The position numbers and the translations under genes are program-made. Below, one piece after another: positions 8,798 to 16,546 of a stretch of 64,000 nt of DNA. Under the pieces are notes generated by a model, which saw nothing but the letters and a program-made list of their open reading frames with translations, made no database searches and was not told the DNA's origin. Each line of letters starts with the position of its first letter. Position 1 is the stretch's first letter. Source of the stretch: Verrucomicrobiota bacterium (GTDB taxonomy: Bacteria; Verrucomicrobiota; Verrucomicrobiia; Chthoniobacterales; UBA10450); NCBI GenBank assembly GCA_003218975.1, contig QHPD01000105.1:53881-117880 (forward strand). The letters are read 5' to 3'.

Positions 8798-9244
8798 GTG
8801 AAAGTTCATTTGAAGCAAATTCCGCCAGAGGGCCTGCACGTCGAGGGCGACGAAGATTGCCCCATTAAAGGATTGGAAGCGGAGGAGGTTTGTTGCGCTG
8901 GGCCACTCAGCTACAAGATTGATATCGGGGTTTCGGACGGCGCGCTATGGGCGAATGGTTCGCTGCAGCAACCGGCGGAACTGCGATGCGTTGCGTGTCT
9001 CGAGAAATTCATCCACGAGATTCGGGTGCCAGCATTTGCGGTGCACACCGAGTTGCGCGGCCCGGAGACGGTTGATCTTACGCCGTTCTTGCGCGAAGAC
9101 CTGTTGCTGAATTTGCCAGCGCATCCGCATTGCGATCGGGACGGCAATCGCGTTTGCAAGGGTAAGCAAATCCAAGCGGAGCAGCAGGATGAGAAGTGCA
9201 AAGCCGATTGGAGCGCATTGGATAAACTGAGGTTGAAGAGTTAA
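8798..9244 (+). CDS. yceD: DUF177 (YceD) protein
   Basis: A 148-residue DUF177 protein, the partner commonly coded before rpmF and needed in known cases for 23S rRNA accumulation. Two CxxC-like sites are visible: CVACLEKF in the middle, and CDRDGNRVCKGK near the C-terminus, fitting a metal-binding DUF177 protein. A GTG at 8798 is preferred over the GTG at 8789, because GAGAGG at 8784-8789 then lies 8 bases ahead as a ribosome site. The gene order yceD-rpmF-plsX-fabH is a classic conserved cluster. Confidence 0.9.
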   Translation: MKVHLKQIPPEGLHVEGDEDCPIKGLEAEEVCCAGPLSYKIDIGVSDGALWANGSLQQPAELRCVACLEKFIHEIRVPAFAVHTELRGPETVDLTPFLREDLLLNLPAHPHCDRDGNRVCKGKQIQAEQQDEKCKADWSALDKLRLKS

Positions 9245-9376
9245 AAAGTTAAAGGGTTACAAGTTGAATCGGATAGGTCACAAGGCTAAGCTGTCTGCTT
9301 TAACATTGTAACTTTCTAGCAAATCACTTGTGCGCGACTTGTTTTTCGAAAAAAGAGGTGCTTTGGTAGCGCGCAC

Positions 9377-9559
9377 ATGGGCGTTCCGAAACGCAAAACA
9401 TCCAAAATGCGGTTGCGCACACGCAAGGCGGCCAACCGCTGGCATGCGCCGCATCTGAGCAAATGTCCCCAATGCGGCAGCACCGTGCCGTCGCACATTG
9501 CATGTCCATCGTGCGGCTACTACCGCGGACGCCAGGTGTTGACGCTCGAAGGCGAATAG
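9377..9559 (+). CDS. rpmF: 50S ribosomal protein L32
   Basis: L32 is a small large-subunit ribosomal protein. The 60 residues show the family N-terminus MGVPKRKTSKMRLRTRKA and a four-cysteine zinc ribbon, CPQCG and CPSCGYYRGR. It is therefore the zinc-binding (C+) version. It lies 132 bases after yceD and 132 bases before plsX. The upstream gap contains a loose inverted repeat (GTTACAA near 9257 with TTGTAAC near 9306) that might form a leader structure. Confidence 0.97.
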   Translation: MGVPKRKTSKMRLRTRKAANRWHAPHLSKCPQCGSTVPSHIACPSCGYYRGRQVLTLEGE

Positions 9560-9691
9560 ATTCGCGTTGTCGGAGCGTTACATCGTGAATCATTGGGTCG
9601 TTTCAGTAGCTCCGATTCTCGAATCTCAATTTGTGCCTTCCGCAATTTTCACTTTGCAATCAGCGAGTTTAGTTCGCAAAGTTTCGCACCG

Positions 9692-10723
9692 ATGAAGATC
9701 GCCCTGGATGCCATGGGCGGTGATTTTGGTCCGCCTAACCTCGTTGCTGGTGCAGTCATGGCGCTGCGTGATTACTCGGAGATCACGAGACTGTATCTGG
9801 TAGGAGACTCTGCCAAAATTGAAAGCGAACTGCGGAAGCACCAGTGTAACGATGCGCGCATCGACATCGTGCATTCCACCCAAGTAGTCGAGATGACTGA
9901 TCGCGCCTGGACAGCGGTTCGTCGAAAAAAGGATTCGTCGGTGAGCCGTGCGGTCGATTTGGTGAAACGCGGCCAGGCAGATGCAATTGTGAGTGCGGGT
10001 CACACCGGCGCGGCCGTGGCCGCGAGCACGATCAAGCTTCGCACATTGCCGGGAATCGATCGACCAGGTATCGCGGCGGTGCTTCCGACCGAAACGAATG
10101 TCTTCGTTTTAATCGACGCAGGCGCGAACATCGATGCCCACCCCGAACATCTTCTTCAGTACGCGTTTATGGGTTCGGTGTACTCGCGCCACGTTCTCCA
10201 TTACAAGAATCCGACTGTTGGCTTGGTCTCGCTTGGTGACGAGGATGTGAAAGGGACCGAGTTGACCAAGGAAGTGTTCAAGATGTTGAAACCAAGTTCG
10301 CTTAACTTCGTTGGCAACATAGAAGGCCGTCATCTCTTTGAAGATCCGGTTGAAGTTGTCGTGTGCGACGGATTTGTTGGAAACGTGATCTTGAAAACGT
10401 GCGAATCGATCGCGGTGGCAATGTTTAAATGGCTGAAGCACGAGCTCATGCGCACAACGATGCGAAAAGCCGGCGCATTCCTCGTGAGGAATGCCATTGG
10501 AACCATTAAGGACAAGACGAATTACGAAGAGTACGGTGGCAGTCCGCTTCTTGGCGTGAACGGCATTTGCATCATTGCGCACGGCGCGAGCACACCCCTG
10601 GCCATTAAGAACGCTTTGCGGGTGGCGGCGGAGTCAATTGAACAGCAGGTGAACCCGCATATCGTCGAGGAAATTCGCCGTTACAATGAAACGACAGCCT
10701 CGCTCGAGCCAGCGCTCCAATAA
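9692..10723 (+). CDS. plsX: Phosphate acyltransferase PlsX
   Basis: PlsX converts acyl-ACP to acyl-phosphate, the first committed step of the PlsX/PlsY route to phosphatidic acid. The ATG at 9692 gives the canonical start MKIALDAMGGDFGP and 343 residues. Family patterns include VSAGHTGAAVAAS, LIDAGANIDAHPEHLLQYA, VSLGDEDVKGTEL, VCDGFVGNVILKT and GSPLLGVNGICIIAHG. The frame is open upstream to 9593 but that stretch is not conserved. The 3' end overlaps the fabH start by 38 bases. Confidence 0.96.
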   Translation: MKIALDAMGGDFGPPNLVAGAVMALRDYSEITRLYLVGDSAKIESELRKHQCNDARIDIVHSTQVVEMTDRAWTAVRRKKDSSVSRAVDLVKRGQADAIVSAGHTGAAVAASTIKLRTLPGIDRPGIAAVLPTETNVFVLIDAGANIDAHPEHLLQYAFMGSVYSRHVLHYKNPTVGLVSLGDEDVKGTELTKEVFKMLKPSSLNFVGNIEGRHLFEDPVEVVVCDGFVGNVILKTCESIAVAMFKWLKHELMRTTMRKAGAFLVRNAIGTIKDKTNYEEYGGSPLLGVNGICIIAHGASTPLAIKNALRVAAESIEQQVNPHIVEEIRRYNETTASLEPALQ

Positions 10724-11708
10724 ACCGCTGCGCACAGCCTCAATTATCGGCACGGGCAGTTACGTCCCCGAGAAGATTCTGACTAACGCGGATTTCTCGC
10801 GAATGGTCGATACAAGTGACGAGTGGATCACTACTCGCACCGGCATTAAGGAACGCCGCATTGCCGCAAAGGGCGAAGATACGAGCGACATGGGGGCCAA
10901 AGCGGCGCTGAAAGCCATCGAGCAAGCGAAGATTTCGCCCAAAGAGATCGATCTTATTCTCGTGGCAACAGCCACGCCCGACATGCTGTTTCCGGCCACG
11001 GCCTGTTTCGTGCAGAAGAAGATCGGCGCAACCAACGCCGCTTGTCTGGATATTTCCGCTGCTTGCGCGGGCTTTCTGTTTGGACTGGAGATCGCCCAAC
11101 AATTTATCACCTCACATACGCACGATACCGTGTTGGTGATCGGTGCCGAGAAACTCACCTCGATCACGAATTGGACGGATCGTAACACCTGTGTGCTTTT
11201 CGGCGACGGCGCCGGCGCGGCTATTCTGCGCCACCGCGGTAGCGCTCACGGAGTCATCAGCACTCACATCGGCAGCGACGGGCAGTACACTGACATTTTA
11301 TTTATGCCGGGTGGTGGTTCGCGTTGTCCAATCACGCGCGATAACGTCGATCTGCATTTGGCCACCATTCACATGACCGGGAAGGAAGTTTACAAACAAG
11401 CCGTGACCGCAATGCTAAACGCAGCGAAAAAAGTCCTCGAACAAGCCGGGCTATCTATCGAGGACATTGCCTGTGTCATTCCGCACCAGGCGAATCTGCG
11501 CATCATCGAAGCAATCGCGGATCGACTCGGTATTTCCCGCGACAAAATGTTTGTGAACCTCGATCGTTATGGCAACACCTCTGCGGCGGCAGTAGCAATC
11601 GCACTCGATGAAGCCAATCGCAGCGGGCGGATCCGGCCGGGCGATTATGTTTTAATGGTCGTGTTCGGCGGCGGGCTAACATGGGCGAGCACGATACTGG
11701 AATGGTGA
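10686..11708 (+). CDS. fabH: 3-oxoacyl-ACP synthase III (KAS III)
   Basis: FabH starts fatty acid synthesis by condensing acetyl-CoA with malonyl-ACP. The catalytic triad is complete: Cys in CLDISAACAGF (about 127), His in IPHQANLRI (about 267) and Asn in YGNTSAAAV (about 297). The start region has TGSYVPEKILTN and DTSDEWITTRTGI. The ATG at 10686 adds about 16 basic residues before the usual beginning and lies inside plsX, so translation is probably coupled. Length 340 is slightly long because of this extension. Confidence 0.96.
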   Translation: MKRQPRSSQRSNKPLRTASIIGTGSYVPEKILTNADFSRMVDTSDEWITTRTGIKERRIAAKGEDTSDMGAKAALKAIEQAKISPKEIDLILVATATPDMLFPATACFVQKKIGATNAACLDISAACAGFLFGLEIAQQFITSHTHDTVLVIGAEKLTSITNWTDRNTCVLFGDGAGAAILRHRGSAHGVISTHIGSDGQYTDILFMPGGGSRCPITRDNVDLHLATIHMTGKEVYKQAVTAMLNAAKKVLEQAGLSIEDIACVIPHQANLRIIEAIADRLGISRDKMFVNLDRYGNTSAAAVAIALDEANRSGRIRPGDYVLMVVFGGGLTWASTILEW

Positions 11709-11715
11709 TGGACAA

Positions 11716-11769
11716 CGTGAATTGTGAATCGACGTGACTATCAAGCAATTTAACGATTCACGCTTCACG
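11716..11769. repeat. Long imperfect inverted repeat after fabH
   Basis: Two 16-base arms (11716-11731 and 11754-11769) match as an inverted repeat with two mismatches, around a 22-base loop. It sits between the fabH stop and the tatD start and may be a transcription attenuator or a degenerate member of an intergenic repeat family. No U-tract follows. Confidence 0.45.
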
Positions 11770-11785
11770 ATGTAACTGGGCTGCC

Positions 11786-12649
11786 ATGCTAATCGAAACC
11801 CACGCTCATCTCGATTATCCCGAATTTGCGGCTGATTTCGATGACGTTCTCCGCCGAGCCAACGAAGCTGGCGTGACGCGGATCATCACCATCGGCACTT
11901 CAATCGAGAGCAGCCGGCGCGCTGTCGATCTTGCTGAGAAATATCCGAGCATCTACGCCGCAATCGGCGTCCACCCGACTTATGCCGAGCAAGCCAATGA
12001 GGACGTCACTACGCCATTGCGCGCACTGGCGAAAAGCCCGCGAGTGGTGGCGATTGGCGAGACGGGCTTGGACTATCACCATTTGCCAAGCGTCGAAGCA
12101 GCGAAAAAGAAAAACGTCCAAGTGTTCAATGCACTGCAAAGCGGAACCGAAGAACAACTGGAAGCCAGTATTGAAGATGGCGCTTACAAGTCGAAACAGG
12201 CCGATCTTTTTCAGCAGCAACTCGATCTGGCGGTCGAACTGCGCTTGAATGTGATAATTCACCAACGCGATGCGTGGGACGATACGCTCGAAATTCTGCA
12301 GAATTACGGGCGACAAATCAGCGGCGTGTTTCATTGTTTCGGCGGCACGCTCGAGCAAGCGAACGAGGTCTTGGATCTCGGCCACCTGATATCCTTCACT
12401 GGAATTGTCACGTTCAAAAACGGCGCAGCCGTGCGAGCAGTCGCTGCCCGAGTCCCACTCGACACATTCATGGTCGAAACCGACTGCCCTTATCTGGCGC
12501 CTGGCCCATTTCGCGGGAAACGGTGCGAGCCGGCGCACACGCGACTCGTCGCGGAATCGATCGCGGCTGCGCGCGGCATTTCTCTGGAAGAAGTCGCGCG
12601 TGCGACAACTGCAACAGCAGAAGAGTTTTTCCGATTCGATCGCGCATGA
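11786..12649 (+). CDS. tatD: TatD-family metal-dependent hydrolase
   Basis: A TIM-barrel metallohydrolase; relatives act as DNases and D-aminoacyl-tRNA deacylases. Metal ligands are visible in ETHAHLDYPEF, AIGETGLDYHH, IIHQRDA, VFHCFGG and METDCPYL-like VETDCPYL. Between GLDYHH and QQQLDLAVEL there is an insert of about 33 residues (KKKNVQVFNALQSGTEEQLE and following) that E. coli TatD lacks; my recollection is that verrucomicrobial TatDs share such an insert. Length 287. The stop overlaps the start of the following transpeptidase gene (ATGA). Confidence 0.92.
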   Translation: MLIETHAHLDYPEFAADFDDVLRRANEAGVTRIITIGTSIESSRRAVDLAEKYPSIYAAIGVHPTYAEQANEDVTTPLRALAKSPRVVAIGETGLDYHHLPSVEAAKKKNVQVFNALQSGTEEQLEASIEDGAYKSKQADLFQQQLDLAVELRLNVIIHQRDAWDDTLEILQNYGRQISGVFHCFGGTLEQANEVLDLGHLISFTGIVTFKNGAAVRAVAARVPLDTFMVETDCPYLAPGPFRGKRCEPAHTRLVAESIAAARGISLEEVARATTATAEEFFRFDRA

Positions 12650-13251
12650 AAATCGAGAGCGCCGTTCGCGCCTTAGCAGTAATAATCATTGCAGCATCAA
12701 TCGCATCGTGTGTCGCTCCGGACACGCGGCATCAGATCGTCATAAGCGCACGGGACCAGAAATTGGCTCTTCTCGATCGCAGCAACGTGATGGCCATTTA
12801 TCCGGTCTCAACATCCAAGTACGGACTGGGCGATTGGCTGGGCAGCAGTTGCACTCCCCTAGGTAAGTTGGAGATCGCCAAAAAAATCGGGGACAATGTG
12901 GCACCGGGCGCAGTGTTCAAGGATCGACGCCGCACCGGCGAAATTGTTTTGCCGGATTCTCCCGGTCGCGATCCAATCGTCACACGCATTCTGTGGCTGC
13001 GCGGACTCGAGCCGCAAACCGCCAATGCCTTTTCCCGTTATATCTACATTCACGGCACTCCGGAGGAACGGTTCATCGGCACGCCTGCAAGTTACGGGTG
13101 TATTCGGATGCGTTCGAGCGACATCATCAATCTATACGAAAACGTTGGTGTCGGCGCAGAGGTAACAATTGTCGATGTGCCCCTCGCTAAAGCAGTTCCC
13201 GGTCTCCCCTCTGTCCATTCCGCGGCGAATTCGACGCTTGTGAACCGGTAA
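12646..13251 (+). CDS. L,D-transpeptidase lipoprotein (YkuD domain)
   Basis: A 201-residue exported enzyme with a lipoprotein signal (AASIASC, Cys about 22) and a YkuD catalytic domain. The hallmark sequences YIHGTPEE and SYGCIRM give the catalytic His and Cys. Such enzymes make 3-3 crosslinks in peptidoglycan or attach proteins to it. The ATG at 12646 shares ATGA with the tatD stop, so translation is coupled. An upstream open frame in tatD is spurious. The substrate site is inferred to be periplasmic peptidoglycan. Confidence 0.9.
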   Translation: MKIESAVRALAVIIIAASIASCVAPDTRHQIVISARDQKLALLDRSNVMAIYPVSTSKYGLGDWLGSSCTPLGKLEIAKKIGDNVAPGAVFKDRRRTGEIVLPDSPGRDPIVTRILWLRGLEPQTANAFSRYIYIHGTPEERFIGTPASYGCIRMRSSDIINLYENVGVGAEVTIVDVPLAKAVPGLPSVHSAANSTLVNR

Positions 13252-13261
13252 GCTAACCCGA

Positions 13262-13294
13262 GACGCCGCAGCGAGGCATCCTCTAGCTACGGCA
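13262..13294. terminator. Imperfect hairpin between convergent genes
   Basis: GACGCCGCAGCGAGG (13262-13276) can pair imperfectly with CCTCTAGCTACGGCA (13280-13294). It spans the gap between the transpeptidase and gmd stop codons and could end both transcripts. There is no U-tract, and the right arm overlaps the gmd stop region. Confidence 0.3.
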
Positions 13295-14300
13295 GCTTGC
13301 CGAGATGCTGTCTTGGGGCTTCGCGTGAAAGCAGTTCCATATCCGCATCAACCATGATGCGAACGAGGTCGTGGAAGCGCACTTTAGGTTCCCAGCCGAG
13401 GATTTTTTTCGCTTTGGAAGCGTCGCCCACCAGTAGATCGACTTCGGCTGGGCGCTCATACCGTGGGTCGTGCTTGACGTATTGTTTCCAATCGAGATCG
13501 ACATGCGAAAAAGCCGCCTCGGCTAACTCGCGTACGCTGTGCGCTTCGCCGGTGGCCAACACAAAGTCATCTCCTTCCTCATGCTGAAGAATGCGCCACA
13601 TGCCTTCGACATATTCCGGCGCATATCCCCAGTCGCGCTTCGCGTCCAGGTTTCCCAGAAACAATTCATGTTGCAGACCATGCTTAATCGCGGCAACTGC
13701 GCGCGAGATTTTGCGAGTGACAAAAGTTTCGCCGCGCCGCGGGCTTTCGTGGTTAAACAAAATGCCATTGCTCGCGCAGAGTCCGTAACTCTCGCGATAG
13801 TTTACGGTGGCCCAATAGGAAAAAACTTTCGCGACGCCGTACGGGCTGCGCGGCCAGAACGGCGTGCTCTCCGATTGCGGAACTTGTTGCGCTTTGCCAA
13901 ACATTTCGCTACTCGAAGCCTGATAGAAACGTGAGCGCGAGCCCGCTTCGCGAATCGCTTCCAAAATGCGAATCGTCCCGATGCCGGTGACATCGGAAGT
14001 GTATTCCGGAATATCGAAGCTCACGCGCACGTGGCTTTGCGCAGCGAGATGATAAATTTCGTTCGGCTTCAATTCGTAGAGCAGCTTCACCAGGTTCACG
14101 GAATCGCTGAGGTCGCCATAATGGAGGAACATTCGCACGCCGTTAATGTGCGGATCGGCGTAAAGATGATCGATACGCGCAGTATTGAACGTGCTCGCGC
14201 GGCGAATGATCCCGTGCACTTCGTAACCTTTCTCAAGGAGCAAATCGGCGAGGTAACTGCCATCCTGCCCGGTTATGCCGGTAATGAGCGCCCTCTTCAT
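13287..14300 (-). CDS. gmd: GDP-mannose 4,6-dehydratase
   Basis: Gmd makes GDP-4-keto-6-deoxy-mannose, precursor of GDP-fucose, GDP-rhamnose and related sugars for surface glycans. It is an extended [23 protein letters not shown] at the NADP site, catalytic SSSEMFG and [12 protein letters not shown] (YxxxK), and the Gmd signatures [16 protein letters not shown] and [20 protein letters not shown]. Length 337 is normal. It ends the minus-strand sucA-sucB-rph-gmd run, 94 bases after rph. No GDP-fucose synthase follows, so the end product is unknown. Confidence 0.96.
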   Translation of the reverse strand: MKRALITGITGQDGSYLADLLLEKGYEVHGIIRRASTFNTARIDHLYADPHINGVRMFLHYGDLSDSVNLVKLLYELKPNEIYHLAAQSHVRVSFDIPEYTSDVTGIGTIRILEAIREAGSRSRFYQASSSEMFGKAQQVPQSESTPFWPRSPYGVAKVFSYWATVNYRESYGLCASNGILFNHESPRRGETFVTRKISRAVAAIKHGLQHELFLGNLDAKRDWGYAPEYVEGMWRILQHEEGDDFVLATGEAHSVRELAEAAFSHVDLDWKQYVKHDPRYERPAEVDLLVGDASKAKKILGWEPKVRFHDLVRIMVDADMELLSREAPRQHLGKLP

Positions 14301-14394
14301 GTCGATTTAGAAAAATAGAGCGATAGTGAGCCCAAGAACTATGATGCCAATCAAACGGCAACCAGGCTGAGCATGTCGATCGGAAATTTCATGT

Positions 14395-15171
14395 TTACGG
14401 CGGTGAGACCATCAATCGTGCGAGCACGGCCCGCTGCGCCGCGATCAACTCAGCGACGCCTTTTCGGCCAAGTACGAGCATTTCATCGAGCTGAGATTGT
14501 GCAAATATGGCTTCCTCGCCGGAAGCTTGCACCTCGACGAATTCGCCGTCTTCGGTGGCAACGAGATTGAAGTCGACCGCCACGACTTTGTCCTCCTCGT
14601 AATTGAGATCGAGAATCGCCTGCCCATCGAGGACGCCGGCACTGACTGCCGCGATCAACTTCCGCACCGGAGACATGTCGATCTTCTTTTCTCGTACCAG
14701 TTTTCTGCAAGCGATGGCGAGGGCCAGACTGGCGCCGGTGATTGCAGCGGTGCGCGTCCCACCATCGGCTTGCAACACGTCGCAATCCACCCAGATCGTG
14801 CGTGGTCCGAGTTTTTCAAGATCAACAACTGCTCGCAGCGATCGCCCAATCAAACGTTGAATCTCCATGCTGCGGCCATCGATCCGACCCTTGGCGATGT
14901 CGCGCGGTTTTCGTGTCTGCGTCGAATAAGGAAGCATCGAGTATTCGGCGGTAACCCAGCCCCCGGTTACGCCTTGTTCTTTCATCCAGCGAGGCACATT
15001 TTCCTCAACGGTTACACCACAAATGACCCGCGTATTCCCCATCGTGACGAGCACTGAGCCGCCAGCATAAGGCGCGATGCCCAGATCGAAGCTGACTGGT
15101 CGCAATTGCTCGCTGGTTCGTCCGTCGATGCGATTTACGCCGGGAGGAGTGGGGATGTTCCTCATGACCAA
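14395..15171 (-). CDS. rph: Ribonuclease PH
   Basis: RNase PH trims tRNA 3' ends by phosphorolysis. The 258 residues match the family throughout: MRNIPTPPGVNRIDGRTSEQLRP near the start, TRVICGVTVEENVPRWM, WVTAEYSMLPYSTQTR, RIDGRSMEIQRLIGRSLRAV and WVDCDVLQADGGTRTAAITG, and the conserved LDLNYEEDK. It lies 36 bases after sucB and 94 before gmd on the same strand. The first codons (MVM) leave a choice between starts three codons apart. Confidence 0.96.
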   Translation of the reverse strand: MVMRNIPTPPGVNRIDGRTSEQLRPVSFDLGIAPYAGGSVLVTMGNTRVICGVTVEENVPRWMKEQGVTGGWVTAEYSMLPYSTQTRKPRDIAKGRIDGRSMEIQRLIGRSLRAVVDLEKLGPRTIWVDCDVLQADGGTRTAAITGASLALAIACRKLVREKKIDMSPVRKLIAAVSAGVLDGQAILDLNYEEDKVVAVDFNLVATEDGEFVEVQASGEEAIFAQSQLDEMLVLGRKGVAELIAAQRAVLARLMVSPP

Positions 15172-15207
15172 GAGGCAATTTTTGGTTTTCCGTGACGTCA
15201 GTCTCTC

Positions 15208-16446
15208 TCAAAAATCGAGAGGCAGTTTTTTCGGATCCTCGATGCACTCTTTCACTTTGACTAGGAAAGTGACTGCTTCCTTTCCGTCGATTGCGCGATG
15301 ATCATAACTGAGCGCGAGATACATCATTGGGCGAACTTCAACTTTCCCATCCACGACAATCGGTCGCGGCATGATTTTATGCATGCTGAGAATCCCGCTT
15401 TGCGGCGGATTCAAAATCGGCGTCGCGAAAAGCGATCCATACACGCCGCCGTTTGTGATGGTGAATGTGCCGCCCCGGAGATCTTCGATTTTCAGTTTTC
15501 CTTCGCGCGCTCTGCTGGCGTAATCGGCGGTGGTACGTTCCAAATCGGCGAAGCTTTTCTTATCCGCATCTCGCATAACCGGCACCACGAGTCCCCGTTC
15601 TGTCCCAACTGCTACTCCGATATCGTAGAAGTTGTTTTGAACGAAATCGTCGCCATCGATGCGGCCGTTAACTACAGGCACGGCCTTGAGGGCTTCCACG
15701 CATGCTTTAACAAAGAACGACATCAAACCGAGTTTGACGCCGTTCCTTTTCGTGAACTCCTCTTGTTTGTTCCGGCGCAAGTCCTGCACGGCGCTCATGT
15801 CGCATTCGTTGAACGTGGTAAGAATCGCCGCGGTGTGCTGCGCCATCACCAGTTGCTGCGCGATCTTGCGGCGCAACGGCGACATTTTCTTGCGGACGAA
15901 CCGGCCATCTGCGGACGGTTCAACTTCGCGGGTTTCGACTTTTTCTTCGGTCCTGTCGTGCGCTTGCACTGCTGCCAGCACGTCGCCTTTGGTCAAACGT
16001 CCTCCCTTACCAGTAGCTGAGATTCTCTCCGGCGTGAGTTCCTCTTCTTCGACAATGCGGCGAACAGCAGGTGAAAGAGGTTTTTCTTTTTGCGGCGCTG
16101 CTTTCTCTTCTTCTTCTACACCCTTTTTTGGCTCGGGTTCTTTCTTCTTTTCCTCAGGTTCTTTCTTTTTTTCTTGAGGCTTTTCTGCCTTCTTTTCCTC
16201 AGGCGGCCGCTTCGAATCATCGATTGTGGCAACTACCTCTCCGATTTTCACTTCCTGGCCCTCACACACCTTGGTTTCGAGCAGGCCAGCTTTTTCCGCG
16301 ACGATCTCGGTGGAAACTTTGTCGGTCTCGAGCGTGAAGAGAGTTTCGCCTTCGTTGACGAACTCACCGGATTTCTTGCGCCAAACGGAAACGACACCGC
16401 TGGTGATCGATTCGCCGACCGCTGGAATTTTAACTTCGATAGCCAT
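15208..16446 (-). CDS. sucB: Dihydrolipoyl succinyltransferase (2-oxoglutarate dehydrogenase E2)
   Basis: E2 component of the 2-oxoglutarate dehydrogenase complex; it transfers the succinyl group from its lipoyl arm to CoA. Domains: one lipoyl domain (1-75) with the lipoyl-Lys in LETDKVSTE (about 43), a very acidic and basic Glu/Lys-rich linker (about 78-125) in place of the usual Ala/Pro linker, an E3-binding domain ([35 protein letters not shown]), and a catalytic domain ending [16 protein letters not shown] with the active His. Length 412. It lies 100 bases downstream of sucA. Confidence 0.95.
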   Translation of the reverse strand: MAIEVKIPAVGESITSGVVSVWRKKSGEFVNEGETLFTLETDKVSTEIVAEKAGLLETKVCEGQEVKIGEVVATIDDSKRPPEEKKAEKPQEKKKEPEEKKKEPEPKKGVEEEEKAAPQKEKPLSPAVRRIVEEEELTPERISATGKGGRLTKGDVLAAVQAHDRTEEKVETREVEPSADGRFVRKKMSPLRRKIAQQLVMAQHTAAILTTFNECDMSAVQDLRRNKQEEFTKRNGVKLGLMSFFVKACVEALKAVPVVNGRIDGDDFVQNNFYDIGVAVGTERGLVVPVMRDADKKSFADLERTTADYASRAREGKLKIEDLRGGTFTITNGGVYGSLFATPILNPPQSGILSMHKIMPRPIVVDGKVEVRPMMYLALSYDHRAIDGKEAVTFLVKVKECIEDPKKLPLDF

Positions 16447-16546
16447 GCGTGAGAATGACGTAAGCTAATCGACCGTCGCGGTCGAAATGCGGTTCGTCAA
16501 TCGTCAACAGTTAGCCTAGTGCGACGTCTGCCGGCCGCGCCATAAA

